Below, piece after piece: positions 51,154-63,800 of a DNA stretch of 64,000 nt. The DNA is from Brachycybe producta (lineage: Eukaryota > Arthropoda > Diplopoda > Playtdesmida > Andrognathidae). Positions within the stretch are counted from its first letter, which is position 1; each line of letters starts with the position of its first letter. Position numbers and translations under genes: made by a program. The notes below the pieces were generated by a model. It did no database searches. It had not been told where the DNA came from and saw only the letters and a program-made list of their open reading frames with translations. The stretch is taken from the NCBI GenBank assembly GCA_036925085.1, contig JAUPFP010000014.1:3537501-3601500 (forward strand). Reading direction: 5' to 3'.

Positions 51154-51976
51154 ATATGGATTTTATATTAGAAATTTTAAACAGATTGATTATTTTTATG
51201 CAAAAATAAAATGAATATTTATATTTAAGTAATATTTTTTTCACTGGATGTAAGTTAATTTAAAAGAGTTTCAGCTAATTTAAGCGAGTTTAGCCAGTTT
51301 ATGCGAGTTTAAGTCAGTTTATTAAGCGGATTTAGATATTGTATTATGAATTTTCAGCAAGTTTAAGTGGGTTTAGGCCCGAGTATCCCAATAGGTCCTC
51401 TCGAGGCCTTTTTTTTTTTTTTTTCTCTAGGTAATTCAAAAGCTCTTATGGAGTATTTCATGCGAAAACTGTGTGGCCAATAGATGGCGCAAACTGTACT
51501 TAGCGCTTTTGTTACAATACTAGCTTTAAAAAGCAGACGATTCTTCACTCTCGTTTTTGTCTAGTATGTAGTTGCTTGGTGGTAACAAAAGCGCTTCATC
51601 TATCGTTGAAGTTATTCTTCACAGTTATTTTAAGTACTTTCTAAGTGCTTGCTGAGCAGTTGAATAGCGCTGTAAATTTTCTTAAAAACAGTAGTGAAGA
51701 TGTAATTTATTAAATACTCACAAAAACAACTGTGATAATTGTGTTTTAATTTTAATATTTCACTGCGCATAATTTATTGCGCATTGACATGGCCGTTGAC
51801 TCAAGTTTTGTGAATGTGTGTGTGAGGCAATGGAGTTGACATAAAGTTTTCGAAACTTTTTAATCGGTGTTTGTTAGGTTTTATCTATGTACAAAAGTTA
51901 TTAGTACATTGTTTAAGTAGGTGTAGTTCGCACAGTGTCGAATTAAGAGTGAAATATCGTCTTAAAGGGCGTGAAA
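51154..51976. other. FLASH-to-afadin intergenic region
   Basis: The FLASH poly-A signal is at 51205. A short degenerate array of GAGTTTAAGTCAGTTTA-like words lies at 51250-51375, and a copy of the dispersed repeat seen at 5577-5680 lies at 51438-51535. The afadin promoter and 5' UTR should lie in the last few hundred bases, but no TATA box is evident. Confidence 0.5.
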
Positions 51977-54835
51977 ATGGATTCGGAACGAGCCCTCAAG
52001 GTCCAAGAAAGGGAAAACCTTCGTAACATTATCGCCCAATGGAACGCAAATCGCTTAGATTTGTTCGAATTGAGCGAACCGAACGAGGTAACTTCTTCGC
52101 TTTATATATTTAACGCTATTTTTTGAGTGTTTACGGGACTTTTATTGCTCTATAAGTATTTAAAACTGATGTTTTCTTACTTTAGGGCCTAGTTTTTGTT
52201 GTTTACAGTCCGTACCTGTCGTTTTGCTTGTTTAGTGTTACGTTTTTTTTTAGCAATCGGAGTAGTTATTTTATATTGATATCAATGTAATAAGAATCTC
52301 ATCTGTCTACTCGGAGCGTTATCTTTGGTTCACTTGGAGTAGAGATCTGTTGTAGTATGAGGAGCGCTCTGAGTTTACTCTGATATGATAAGGAAACACA
52401 TTATATACGTTAAGATAGGGCTCTAAGTGCTCCGAGCACAGTTATGTTGGAGAAATAAATTTTGCTCTTTGTGCTCCAAAGTTGTTTTAGGATCTCGTTG
52501 CTAAGTAACGAATAGGAAAACATCAAACAAACTTGATGACGCCCATCCCCCTATTTTCCCACCCTTGTATTCGAAGAATGTGAATGTTTATAAGATTAAA
52601 ACCTTTCTGAACTTTAAAATACCATATGGTTTTTTGCTTATTTGCAATAGTTTTAATAGGTTACAAAATACAGATGCCAACAGTTGCTTCTTGTTTATAG
52701 CTCAAAAGTATTTTGGTTTCCTAGCAACGAACGACTGATGTGTCAATCATTCAAGGACTCGCCCCATGGGCCCCCCCCTTCCTCCTCCTCATTGAGCCTC
52801 ACAAACAGATCAAATTTCAAAACAATTAAAATTCTTTAAGAATGTAGTCTGCCTGCACGTGCGCAAACAATGTCGTTGCTAGGCAACGATGATTTTTCTC
52901 TAGAAGATGATGTCACTAAAACTTTCAAGGACGTATTTACAGATTTTTCTTTGGCCACGCCCCGTTTTTATTACATTTTTTAAAATTTCATGAACAGAAA
53001 TAAAAATAATTGCTGGACGTTAAAACCAAAAAAGATTATTTTGTTCCGGATTTTTTTTTGTCAAAATTGTGGTTTTAATTTACCAAAAAAAATACATCAG
53101 GAAGCAAATTGAGGGTCGGCAGTAGTGTGGCTCACTGGTTAAATGGCTTTTTATTAAGATGTGACGTCACTAATTTACATAGCTTTTTGATAGTGAGCGC
53201 TTTAGTAGTTTTTTTTATGGTATTTACTCAGCGCTCTCATATTTGTCATTGACCTGTTTGTGGTCTTTATGGAGCGCTCTCCTAGTTTTTTTAATTGAGC
53301 GCTCTTTTTGCTCATTTACTAACCGCTTTTGAAGCTATTACTGAGCGATGATTTGTAGACGTCATATGGATGAATGAAATAATCTTTATAATAATTACAA
53401 CTTTTGATTTTTAATTGTGTTTTTGGGTTCCCATTTTTATGTTCGTGTTTATAATTGAGGGGTTTTTTGGTTGCGTTTCGGTCTGTTGGTTCTTTTTCCC
53501 GTTTTGTTTCCCCTAAAAAAAGATATAATTTCACACCGGAAGTAACTTTAGCTCCTCCTCTTTCTTTTTCCTTTTTCCATTCATTTACATAAACCGTTTT
53601 AAAACGTTGTGAACGAGATGAGTCTATTTAATTCATGAGGGGAGGGAGAGTTGTGATGGAAACTAGAAAATTGGGACAATTGACTTGAAAACTTGACAAT
53701 TTCACACGTGAAGATGTCAATTTCACCTCTGAAAACAATAGAAATTAACAAGAAAAACTTGGTTTCGTGTACTTAGAATGCAAATAAGAACTTATTTTTG
53801 TGTTTATTTAGTTATTCTGAATTTTATTAAAACACAATGAAGTTTTCTTTTGTTTTTCAAACATGGTGTTTATTGTATTTCTTATCTCTCTTGACCTAAA
53901 TGTTAATAAATTCCTTAAAAATTATTTCAAAAGGGGTTTCTTTTGAGGTTTCCAATATGTGGCTCCTTACTGCACTCATTTGATTCTAAAGGGCCACACG
54001 CTATTGTTTAAAAAAACAATAATTCTTTAGGTTTTCTAGTCTTTAAAATCTGAAAATATTGAAATTATTTCGATAACAATGTGGGACAGTGAGCCACACG
54101 TTGAGAACCAATGGGCTTTCTTATTATAACCCTTTTAACCCGTTTATTTATAATTGGCTTTATTCTTTATGAATTATAACTAGGGTTCGGATTTTTATGC
54201 AAAATAATAAAGCAAATGTTTCTCAATTTGTGGCCCAAATGCCAATTGTGAAGTAATCATCATTAGAGCAACTGCAATTGTTTTTTTCTAATCAGAACGA
54301 CTGTTTAGAGGCTAGATGTCCATTTACTATCATTTGTCAATTAGAGTTCTAGCCTCTATCCAGCCTTTATGATTTAAAAAAAAATAATTGTTGGTTTTTC
54401 TCTCTTAAACGGAGGATTCTAACTTCACAATTGGCTCTTGAGCCACACATTGAGAAACATTTGCTTGATATTGCATAAAAATTCGAGCCCTAATTATAAC
54501 AAAACTATTTTTCTTATTATGAGTCACTTTTTTATTTTAGGAGTTTCTTCTGCAATTGTTTTGATTGCGATATAATCATCATGAAATTCCAAAACTAAAT
54601 TTATGATAATAAATTGTCCAAAATAAAAAACATAAACACGCCTTACTCCTCCCTCTCTTTCTGCGTATTTTAGGGGTTGGCTCATAGGGAGGGGAGGGGG
54701 GTCACAGAAGGGTCAGTAGATTTTGGCTTTTGTTAAGAGAGTCAATTTCAAGGACAACAGAAAAATGTTTTCCTTATTGTACTTGCAAATCGGTTTTCAT
54801 CATCAAATGCTAATAAAAATGTTTGTTTTTGGGAG

Positions 54836-54883
<48 letters not shown>

Positions 54884-57800
54884 CTGAAAGATAGAGAGAG
54901 AGAGAGAATGAAAGAGAGACTGAAAGATAGATAGAGAGAAAGAATGAGAGAGAGAGAGGTGTGTTTCGTATTTCATTAATTCTATTCGTAAAGAATAAAA
55001 TGACCACCCGGAATTGAATTACGTAATTGATTTGTTTACAATGACAATAGAATTAATTAAAGAGAGAGAGAGAGAGAGAGACAATAACAATATTCAAATT
55101 AAAACTTGCGTCGTATCTTTGATATAATTATATAATTGTATCTAGTTAGCTTGAGAGGGACAATTAAAGGTCAAACTGTCATGGTCAATTCGTATTAACT
55201 TCTGTTTACTAGAAAGAAAAAAGTAACGGTAGCATTTAGGAGTTACTTTCGGGTCATTATAAAAAGACAGGCATTTAGAAATCGGGAAGAACTTCACTTG
55301 GCTCAGCCCTTTTTATGACGAACGGCAACTTCCAATTGGTTTGTTGTGTGGTTTGACGTTGAAAAGGGCGGAGCATGTGACGTCAGACTACATAACCAAC
55401 CAATTAGAAGTTGCGTTCGTCATAACAAGGGCGGAGCCAACTGAAGTTCTTCCCGATTTCTAACAGCCTGTAGATAAAAAGATGAACGGATGAACATAAA
55501 GGGATAATAGGATGAACATGGTTTTATGGGAGATGAACATGGTTCATGTCCCATAAAACCATGTTCATCCCTTTAAAGTATGTTCATCCTTTCATTTCTT
55601 TAAAATTTGTGTTCATTCGTTCATTCCGTTCAATTGTTCATCTTATTATCCTGATTCGTTACTTTCAAGATGTAAATCTATGTTTGAATTTTTAGAAAAA
55701 AACAAAGTAATTGTAATTGTTGTAAGTTACTTTATGGAAACTACAACTTTTGTAGTTACTTTTAGAGAAACTGACTAAAAAAGTTTCAATTAAATATAAA
55801 CTATTTTACTAAAAGTAACTAAGTAACTTTTTAAAGTAACTGCAACTTATTTGTAATTTTTCTTAAAGTAACTGCAACGTTTTTTTTATTAATTTTATTA
55901 AAAGTAACACTAATTTCTGAAGTTACTTAGTTTACGCGGCTAATGTTGGACGTTTGCCCCTTTTTTTCTTTTTGGTCGTTCGTTTTTACAACAGGATTTG
56001 GATTTCCATGGAGTGATGCGATTCTATTTCCAAGATGCGGGTCAAAAAGTGGCCACAAAATGCATTCGAGTTGCGAGTACGGCGACAACGATCACGGTGA
56101 TCGAGACCCTGATCGAGAAATTCCGTCCAGACATGAGAATGTTATCCATTCCAGAGTACGCTTTGTACGAAATTCACGAAAGTGGAGGTTGGTCTTTTCT
56201 TCAGTCAATCTCTTAAGAAAAGAATCGTATTCTAATTGAATTGTGGTTTGTTTTTAATTATAAAAGCAGAAGAGAGGAAATTAGGCGAAGAAGAGAAACC
56301 TCTTTTGGTTCAGTTGAATTGGCACAAAGACGATCGTGAAGGAAGATTCTTACTACGAAGGATGGACGAAAAGACATTCGTAATAACGGATTATTTTTCT
56401 TAAAAAAAACCGATCTGTCTCTTTTTGTCGATTTCATTTGGGTTTGTTCTTCGATCAGGTGACACATCAGAGTCTCGACGATGGAACTCACTTCAAGAGG
56501 AAGCTTTCGAAACGAGAAAAGAAGGAGAAAAAGAAACGAGAGAAGATACAAAAAGCAAAAGTGATTGTTTTATTCATTGTGCCAGTGTTCGAAGGATCGC
56601 ATTTTTTTTGTGGTTGTTTTATCATTTTTTTCTTGCTCAGACGATCGAAGAGGAAGAAGACAAAGATGGAATAGCCGAGAAGTTATACACCGAAATGCCC
56701 GAGACGAGTTTTACGAGAAGTATTTCGAATCCCGAAGCCGTGATGCGACGTAGAAGGCAACAGAAACTCGAGAAGAAGTTGCAACAGTTTCGAAGTAAAG
56801 ATGGTGGCCCAGATACCGGTAATCTATTGATTCGATCGACAGACGGTTTCTCTCTCGATCTCGATAGTTTATCATTCCATATTTTCAGGCGGAACGCTGA
56901 AGATTTACGGCGAAACTTTATGCAGAGATGTTCCATATAAGACGCTTCTTCTATCGGTACGAGATAACGCTTCGTTTGTTGTTAAAGAAATGCTGGACAA
57001 ATACGGATTGGACAGAGAAGATCCGGCTAATTATTGTCTCGTTCAGGTTGTCGGAATATTTCTCGTAAAAACCAAAAACCTCGTTTCTAAACGGCGGTGT
57101 TTTTTCTTTTATTTTGATTTGTTAAGGTGTTGGTTGGCGGTGATCAAGATAATAGAGAGTATCAGGGTGGAAATAATGGTCAAAAAGAGTTCATTTTAGA
57201 TGATGACGAATGTCCGTTAGCCATTTTAATGAACCATCATCCAGCTAGAGGTTAATTGACATAAAAAAAGACTTAAAAACCAAAGTATGTGAACTAATTT
57301 ATGGTATCTGATAAAAAAAGGTTCTCCGATTTTTCACATTCAACGTCGTCCCGGCGATTATCAACATCGTAAGCGCAAGAAAAAACCAAAATCGAAAGGC
57401 GAATTAGATGGATATCCGTATCCAGATGGCGGCGAGAGGCTCGAACCTTTCTTTATTGAACTCAATCAAGGTTCGGTTTCCAATTTAAAAACTAGAATTG
57501 ATTTTTTTGAGAATCATATGCGATTTAGAAGCAACGTCGTTAAGATGAAATTGATAGTGTTTTGGAAACTAGAAGCACAAAAATGAATCAATTAATTCAT
57601 GTTTAAATCTTTTGAAATAAAGTTTTCTTGAAAGTTTTAGTTGGACAAAAAGGCCTCGCAGACAGTCAAATGTAAACATGAAAATGTTCTCAAGGGATTC
57701 ATGTACTCTTCTAGTTTCTAAATCACTTTGAATTTCTTCTTTAAGTTTGGTTTTAGAACGTAAAATATTCACAAGATCTGTCGGTACTTTTAATAAAAAT

Positions 57801-60800
57801 GAAATGATGTATAAATAGATGGAACCGATGTTACATCGTGTGCTCCTAAGCGTTATGCCCTTGGTCTAAACGTGACCGAAGTTGGGAGCGAAAGAGGAGT
57901 CTCGGACAACGTTCAACATCTTCAGCTGTTCGGTCCGAACATTTATCCTCGGCATTGCGTCATCGCACATACCGAGGGTATCGTAACTGTAACACCTTGT
58001 AACCGTGACGCCGAAACGTTCGTTAACGGTCAACGTATCTACGAGACGACTATTTTACAGCATAAAATGGTTGTTCGTTTTGGAAAGATACACTGTTATC
58101 GCTTTATCGATCCTAATGTGGACGAGGTAAAGAGATAACGTTAGGATGGGAAACCCTAAGTTTCGAAAGTGACTGGATTTTTTTTTTTTTTTATTATAAC
58201 AGAGACATCAGAGACACGATTCCGTCGGCAGACATCAAAACGACGTTTCTTACGACAGACACTCGATGAAAGACGATTCCTCGTTGCATCATTCATTCGA
58301 TAACGATGGTAACTCGGAAGCGGTTTCGACGTCTAGTCTGAAAGACGATCGACGATCCGATCGTTCCGTTAAACCGTTTCACGATGCGTTCGATAGACGT
58401 GGTCACGATCCGATTCTTCCGGCCATCTTGGAATTATGGGACGAAGGCGAAGATCCGTTTCTGACTTCTACGATATCAAACTTGGATACGGCGGCCGTAC
58501 AATTTAAATTGGCTCCGACGTATACGTTATATATGGCCGCTAGATTTCGAGCTTCGACTCATTACCGTCAGGAGATCGTGCCGACGGAAAGAGCTCATAG
58601 ATTGACGGCTACTTTAGCAAAAGTTGCCAATAAGATACAGTTGGTTATTCAAGATCGATGCCTAGAAGCTGGTTCGCTCGCATTCTGGATGGCAAATTCG
58701 TCCGAGTTGCTTCACTTTTTAAAGCAAGATCGTCATTTGAGTCCGTTTTGCGTCGATGCTCAAGATATTTTAGCCGAATGCGTACAGATTGCGTTTCGTA
58801 ACCTCGTTCATTGTATGCAGAACGAACTTTTGAATTCAATGCCGGCGTTTCTAGAGGATCGAGATGATTCCGGAGAGGAGGAAGGTTCTACTGGTTAGTT
58901 TTTTTTTTGTAGATTTGGAATCGTGAGCAACGAATATCCAAATTCGGAAATGATTCGTGATTCAAAATATGAAAGGTAAAAGTTGAAATCCACGTTACTT
59001 GTTGTATTTTCAGGTGAAGTTCTAGCTGTTCTTTCATCGGCGATGGCTCTTTTGCGTCGTTGTCGTGTTAATGCCGCCTTAACGATTCAACTCTTCTCGC
59101 AACTGTTCCACTTTATAAACATGTGGCTTTTCAATCGTGTCGTTTGCGATCCGAGGCCAACTTACTGTACTCGCTCTTGGGGTTCAAGACTCAAGTGTCG
59201 GTTGGCGAGAGTCGAAATGTGGGCCGAAAAACAAGGGCTCGAATTAGCTGCCGATTGTCATCTCAGTCGTATTTTACAAGCAGCCGATTTGCTGCAATAT
59301 CCGAAGAGTACGGCCGAAGATCTTTCTGCGATAAGCGCCTCTTGTTTTAAATTGAATTCGCTTCAGCTTCGTTCGCTCCTCGAACGTTATCAACCGATGC
59401 CGGACGAACCTCACATTCCACAAGTTATAGTCGAGAACGTAATCAAAGTTGCTGAAAGTACGGCCGACGAAATGGCTCGATCCGACGGTCGTGACGTTAG
59501 GTTAGAAGAAGATCCAGATCTACAGCTTCCGTTTCTTTTACCCGAGGACGGTTATTCGTGCGATATTGTTCGTGGAGTTCCTGCGGGACTTCAGGAGTTC
59601 GTCTCGCCGTTTCAACGAGTTGGTCTCTGTCGACTGACAATCCAACCGTCGTCTTCCGGTTACTGGACGATATACATGTCTGAAAACGAACCAGTTCGAA
59701 GCAATCACGGAGTAAAAAAAGTCACCTTTGACGTGATTATTCTTATGTAACCTTAGCGTTTGTTCTTTTTTGCTTTTTCAGCCAAGAAGTCCAAGCGTTC
59801 AGAGTTACCACGGTGAGCGTGAACCGGCTCGTATGCCCGGTTCTTCACCCGAACCAGAAGTGACGACGATTAAGCTTCAGAAGAGTAACAGTGGGATGGG
59901 TTTGAGCATTGTAGCTGCACGAGTTAGTTTCTGTTTTAAATTGTCATTTTTTTTTTGTTACAATTAATAAGAAATTATTTAGATAGTTTCGAAAAATTCA
60001 TTAAAATAAATCTGAAAGAATTACAAAGTAAAATTTCAACTAGAATTTAAATGAGAACGAGATGCCTAACGACGTTTCGATCACAGTTGTGATCATCTTT
60101 GGAGTATATAATTAAATATTGTCATAAATACGGGTTAATTGTTATTTAAACCAAAATATATAATATTATTAATCCACATTTATAACAATATTTAGTTATA
60201 TACTCTGAAGATGATCACAATTGCAATCGAAATGTCGTTATCCATTTTGTTTACATTACAATTCTTGTTTAAATTATATTTATAAAATGGCCCTTTTAAT
60301 ACTTTAAAATTTACTTGGAGAATTTTTACGAGACTTATCTAAAGAGAATTAGTTATTAATACTAAAATGCAGTCAAGAATCTTAAAAATTGTTACATTTA
60401 ATATTTTTTAGGGTGTTGGTCAAGATAAATTGGGAATCTACATAAAATCTGTTGTTAAAGGAGGAGCTGCCGATTTAGACGGTAGATTGCAGGCTGGAGA
60501 TCAACTTCTCAAAGTAGATGGTCAGAGTTTGGTTGGCATTTCACAAGAAAAGTAATCTTAATCGACCATTTTCAACCTTTAGAACCTCGTTTAAACATTT
60601 CTTTCATTTTTAGGGCGGCCGAATACATGACGAGAACCGGTCACGTTGTCCACCTCGAAGTGGCTAAAGAAGGTGCAATGTATCATGGACTAGCGACTCT
60701 TTTGAGTCAACCGTCTCCTATCATTCACAGAGGTACACGTTAAGTTTTAACATCGGTTCCTCTCGATGTCTTTGACGTGTGATTAGTTGGTTCTCGAGCT

Positions 60801-63800
60801 AATTGCCGGTGTATTGAGTTGAAACGGATTAATTGTTGTCTCTAGATGAAAGCGGTCAACTTTCGCTAAAACGACGCAGTTTAAGCTATTCCAATCTTGT
60901 TTCCGAAGTTACTAATCATACTAACGGCAACGTTCTCGATTCTTCTCGACTAGAAGTGCCTTTGTCGGCAAATAATTGTTGCAGACTCCCTTTGAAAAGT
61001 TCTTCGTCCAGCAATCATCGTCATCATTGTCGTTGTTGTCACTGTCCTTTTGCAGCTTCTAACGGCTCACTTTCTCACTCTGCTACTAACGATTCTTACT
61101 CCAGTAACGTTCTTTCTCTTTCTTATTTGCTTTCGGGCTTTTTTCTTACTCTTTTTCTGCATGTTTCACGAGGTTTTTTCACGGGGGCGTAAACCTATTT
61201 TGAGACATAGTGTTAAAAAAAGAAAACGTTTTTGTTGACCTATGTTGAAGGGAGTTTCTATAAACGTGTGAATCGAAATGCCTTTTGTGAGCTCAAATGG
61301 TCCCAAAAGTCATGAAATGATTTAAAAATACGAAAAGATTTTGAGACTATTGTAAAAGCTTATCTTAATTATGTGAATTTTCTACTGAAACCACTTTAAT
61401 GAAAGAGTTTTAATTGTTATTTAGTTGGTGTTAACCACGAACAGTTATAAGTCAGTAATATTTGTAATTTTGATGCGGTCATAGGTGGTTCTGGTTACCC
61501 GGGAGGTCGTCGCATGAGCGAACGTGATCTCCACAGTAAAGTACTTCGAGAACAGAACCAAGATGCAAACGATTCTCGTCACGCAAATGGCGGTCCACCT
61601 TCTGTTTTGCCACGTATGCAAAGCAGCAAAAGTGTTCCTTCATTAAACAGTAATTTGAAAACCGTTTGTTAAAAATGCTTTTGGAATTCTGTAAATTATG
61701 GTTTTTGTGTCTCGGTTAGGTGGAACGGCACCGCAAGAACAACTTTGGCCTACGTCTCCGAATGGACCGAGACCTCAGCCTCAAGAGGTCTACAATCCGG
61801 CTTACAGCCGAACATCTTCGACAACTTCTATAGTTAGAAATGGCCCCGAGATGATGGGTCGTGATCAGACACTTAGAGCTCGGTCCACAAACAACTTGAG
61901 ACAACCAGGTGGATATCCTGATCAGGGTGGATCTCAACCTTCTCAACCCGGTCCGCCACCTCCGATGAGACCGCATAACACTGACCAGAGTCAACGTGGA
62001 CGACCTCTTTCACAACCGAACCTTCTTCAAGATGAAGAAAGACATTATCAGAATATCAGTATGTATCAGCATCAACCGCAAACACAAAATCAACATCCTC
62101 AGCAGGTTCTGGCGTCGCAAGTTCAAGGTCCACAACAGAATATTCCATCTTCACCGTCCGGCAAGACTCCAAATTTTGTACATTCCGAGGAAAGAATGAG
62201 TCAGCGAATGAGAGGTTCACAAGGATCGCTCTATCGTCCTCCTGATCCTTCGGTTCAACAGCCGAACGCGGCTTCTATTCAGAGACCTTTATCGGCCGTT
62301 ATTCCTCAATGGGATAGGGAACAAGTTATTGGTTCTGCTGGTCCTGTTTCGCCATCGCATCAACAACAGATGGCTTGGGCTCGACAACAGCAGCAGCAAC
62401 AACCACGGCTTCATGGAAAGCCTCAAGATGGACCAAATTATCCAGAAGATGATCATCAAAGGGGTGGCGTTCGAGGCGGCGTTTCGGCTCCGAGTCTCGT
62501 AGATAGAACGAGAGTTCTCGAGGGAGGAGGAGGAGGAGGATGGAAAAGCGAACGTGATCTTTTAAGACAAGAAGCAAAAATGGAAGAAATGAGGGAAGAA
62601 GTTCGTCGACGAGAAGAGAGAATTTCGCGTGAACGAAAGATTCAAGAATTACAACAGCAGCAGCAGTTGCAACAACGACACGGAGCTCCGATGAACAATA
62701 TCGGTCCACAAGGAAACGTTAGATTCGAAGTGCATCACGGAATGCAACAACCTTCGTATTCTGACCGAGGACAGTTACATCGTGGTCCGCCTCCGATGAC
62801 ACCTAAACCACGGTTTCCAGTTGCGGATCAGTTGCAGCCGTTGCAACATAGACCTCCTTATGGACAAGAAGTTGCTCCAGAACGTCCTCCGCCTCCGTCT
62901 GAAGATCTCATTCTTTCTCACCGAGATTCTCCGCAACCTCCGCCGCCGCCACCGTCTACGACACATCCCCTCTATCATCAACAACCTGTTCGCGGACAGG
63001 CGCCTGCCGTTTATCGTTATGGTCCCGGTGGGCTTCCACTGTCTCGTTCCACCGAACATTTTGATAGACTTCCACCTAACGACGATCGTGGACCTCATGA
63101 TGGCATTTCTCAATCGCGCAGCTTCATTAATCAGAGCGAAGGTTCTCTTTCTGCGCTCAGCCCGTCACCATGGGACAGAGAAGAAAAGGAAAAAGAGAGG
63201 AAGAGACGATTAGACGAAGCTCGACGCCTTAGAGATCAAGAGATCGATGAGCTCGAAACTTCCCAACAGCGTTCGGCCAAACAAGAGGAGCGGCTTCGAA
63301 CATTAAGGCTAGAGAAGGAATTCCAACGAAGGGCGGAAGAACTGAAAAACGATGAGGATGATGATAACGAAGAGGACGATGTAAATGTCGTCCATGTGGT
63401 CGTTAACCAAAAAAACTAGGATTTCGTTTTGTGTTAATATTATGTTTTATTGTTGTAGGACGTAATGGACCGTCGTGGATTCCTGCGTCTCGTGCAGGAA
63501 GACTTAGAACGGGCTCGATTGAAACGTCTCGAACGTGAAAATGAGAGATTGCAGAATCAGCAACAACAAGAGGAAGCGAGGCGACAGATGCAAATGCTTG
63601 AGCAGCAGTCGAGAACGTCATGGAAAAAGGACGGTCCTCAGACGCAACAGCATCAGCAGCAGCAACAACAACAGATGACAAATGCCGTCTCATCGTCAAC
63701 GTTAGCTCCGAACAGATCCGAAGAGTGGTTACGTAGGCAGCAGGAGATCAAGGAACAACGTCGCGAGTTGCAGCATCACGTAAGGAAAAGTGGGGGAGAG

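Larger units (their letters stand above)
52088..55994. other. Afadin intron 1 content
   Basis: A long first intron carrying AGCGCTCT-type words (52369 and 53195-53345) and TGACGTCA at 53162. It also carries a hAT-like MITE (54181-54492), GA microsatellites (54841-54958 and about 55061-55080), a TIR element (55267-55471), a hairpin (55510-55570) and AGTTACTTT repeats (55690-55935). No nested gene is seen. Confidence 0.6.

Noticed and set aside
61050-61238. Separate small gene after the afadin cassette exon
   Set aside because: The frame is shifted from the exon, and the in-frame read-through is better treated as a possible afadin isoform.
62326-63113. Minus-strand open frames across the afadin proline/glutamine-rich exon
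   Set aside because: Antisense shadows of exon 17; the sense frame continues afadin in correct phase.
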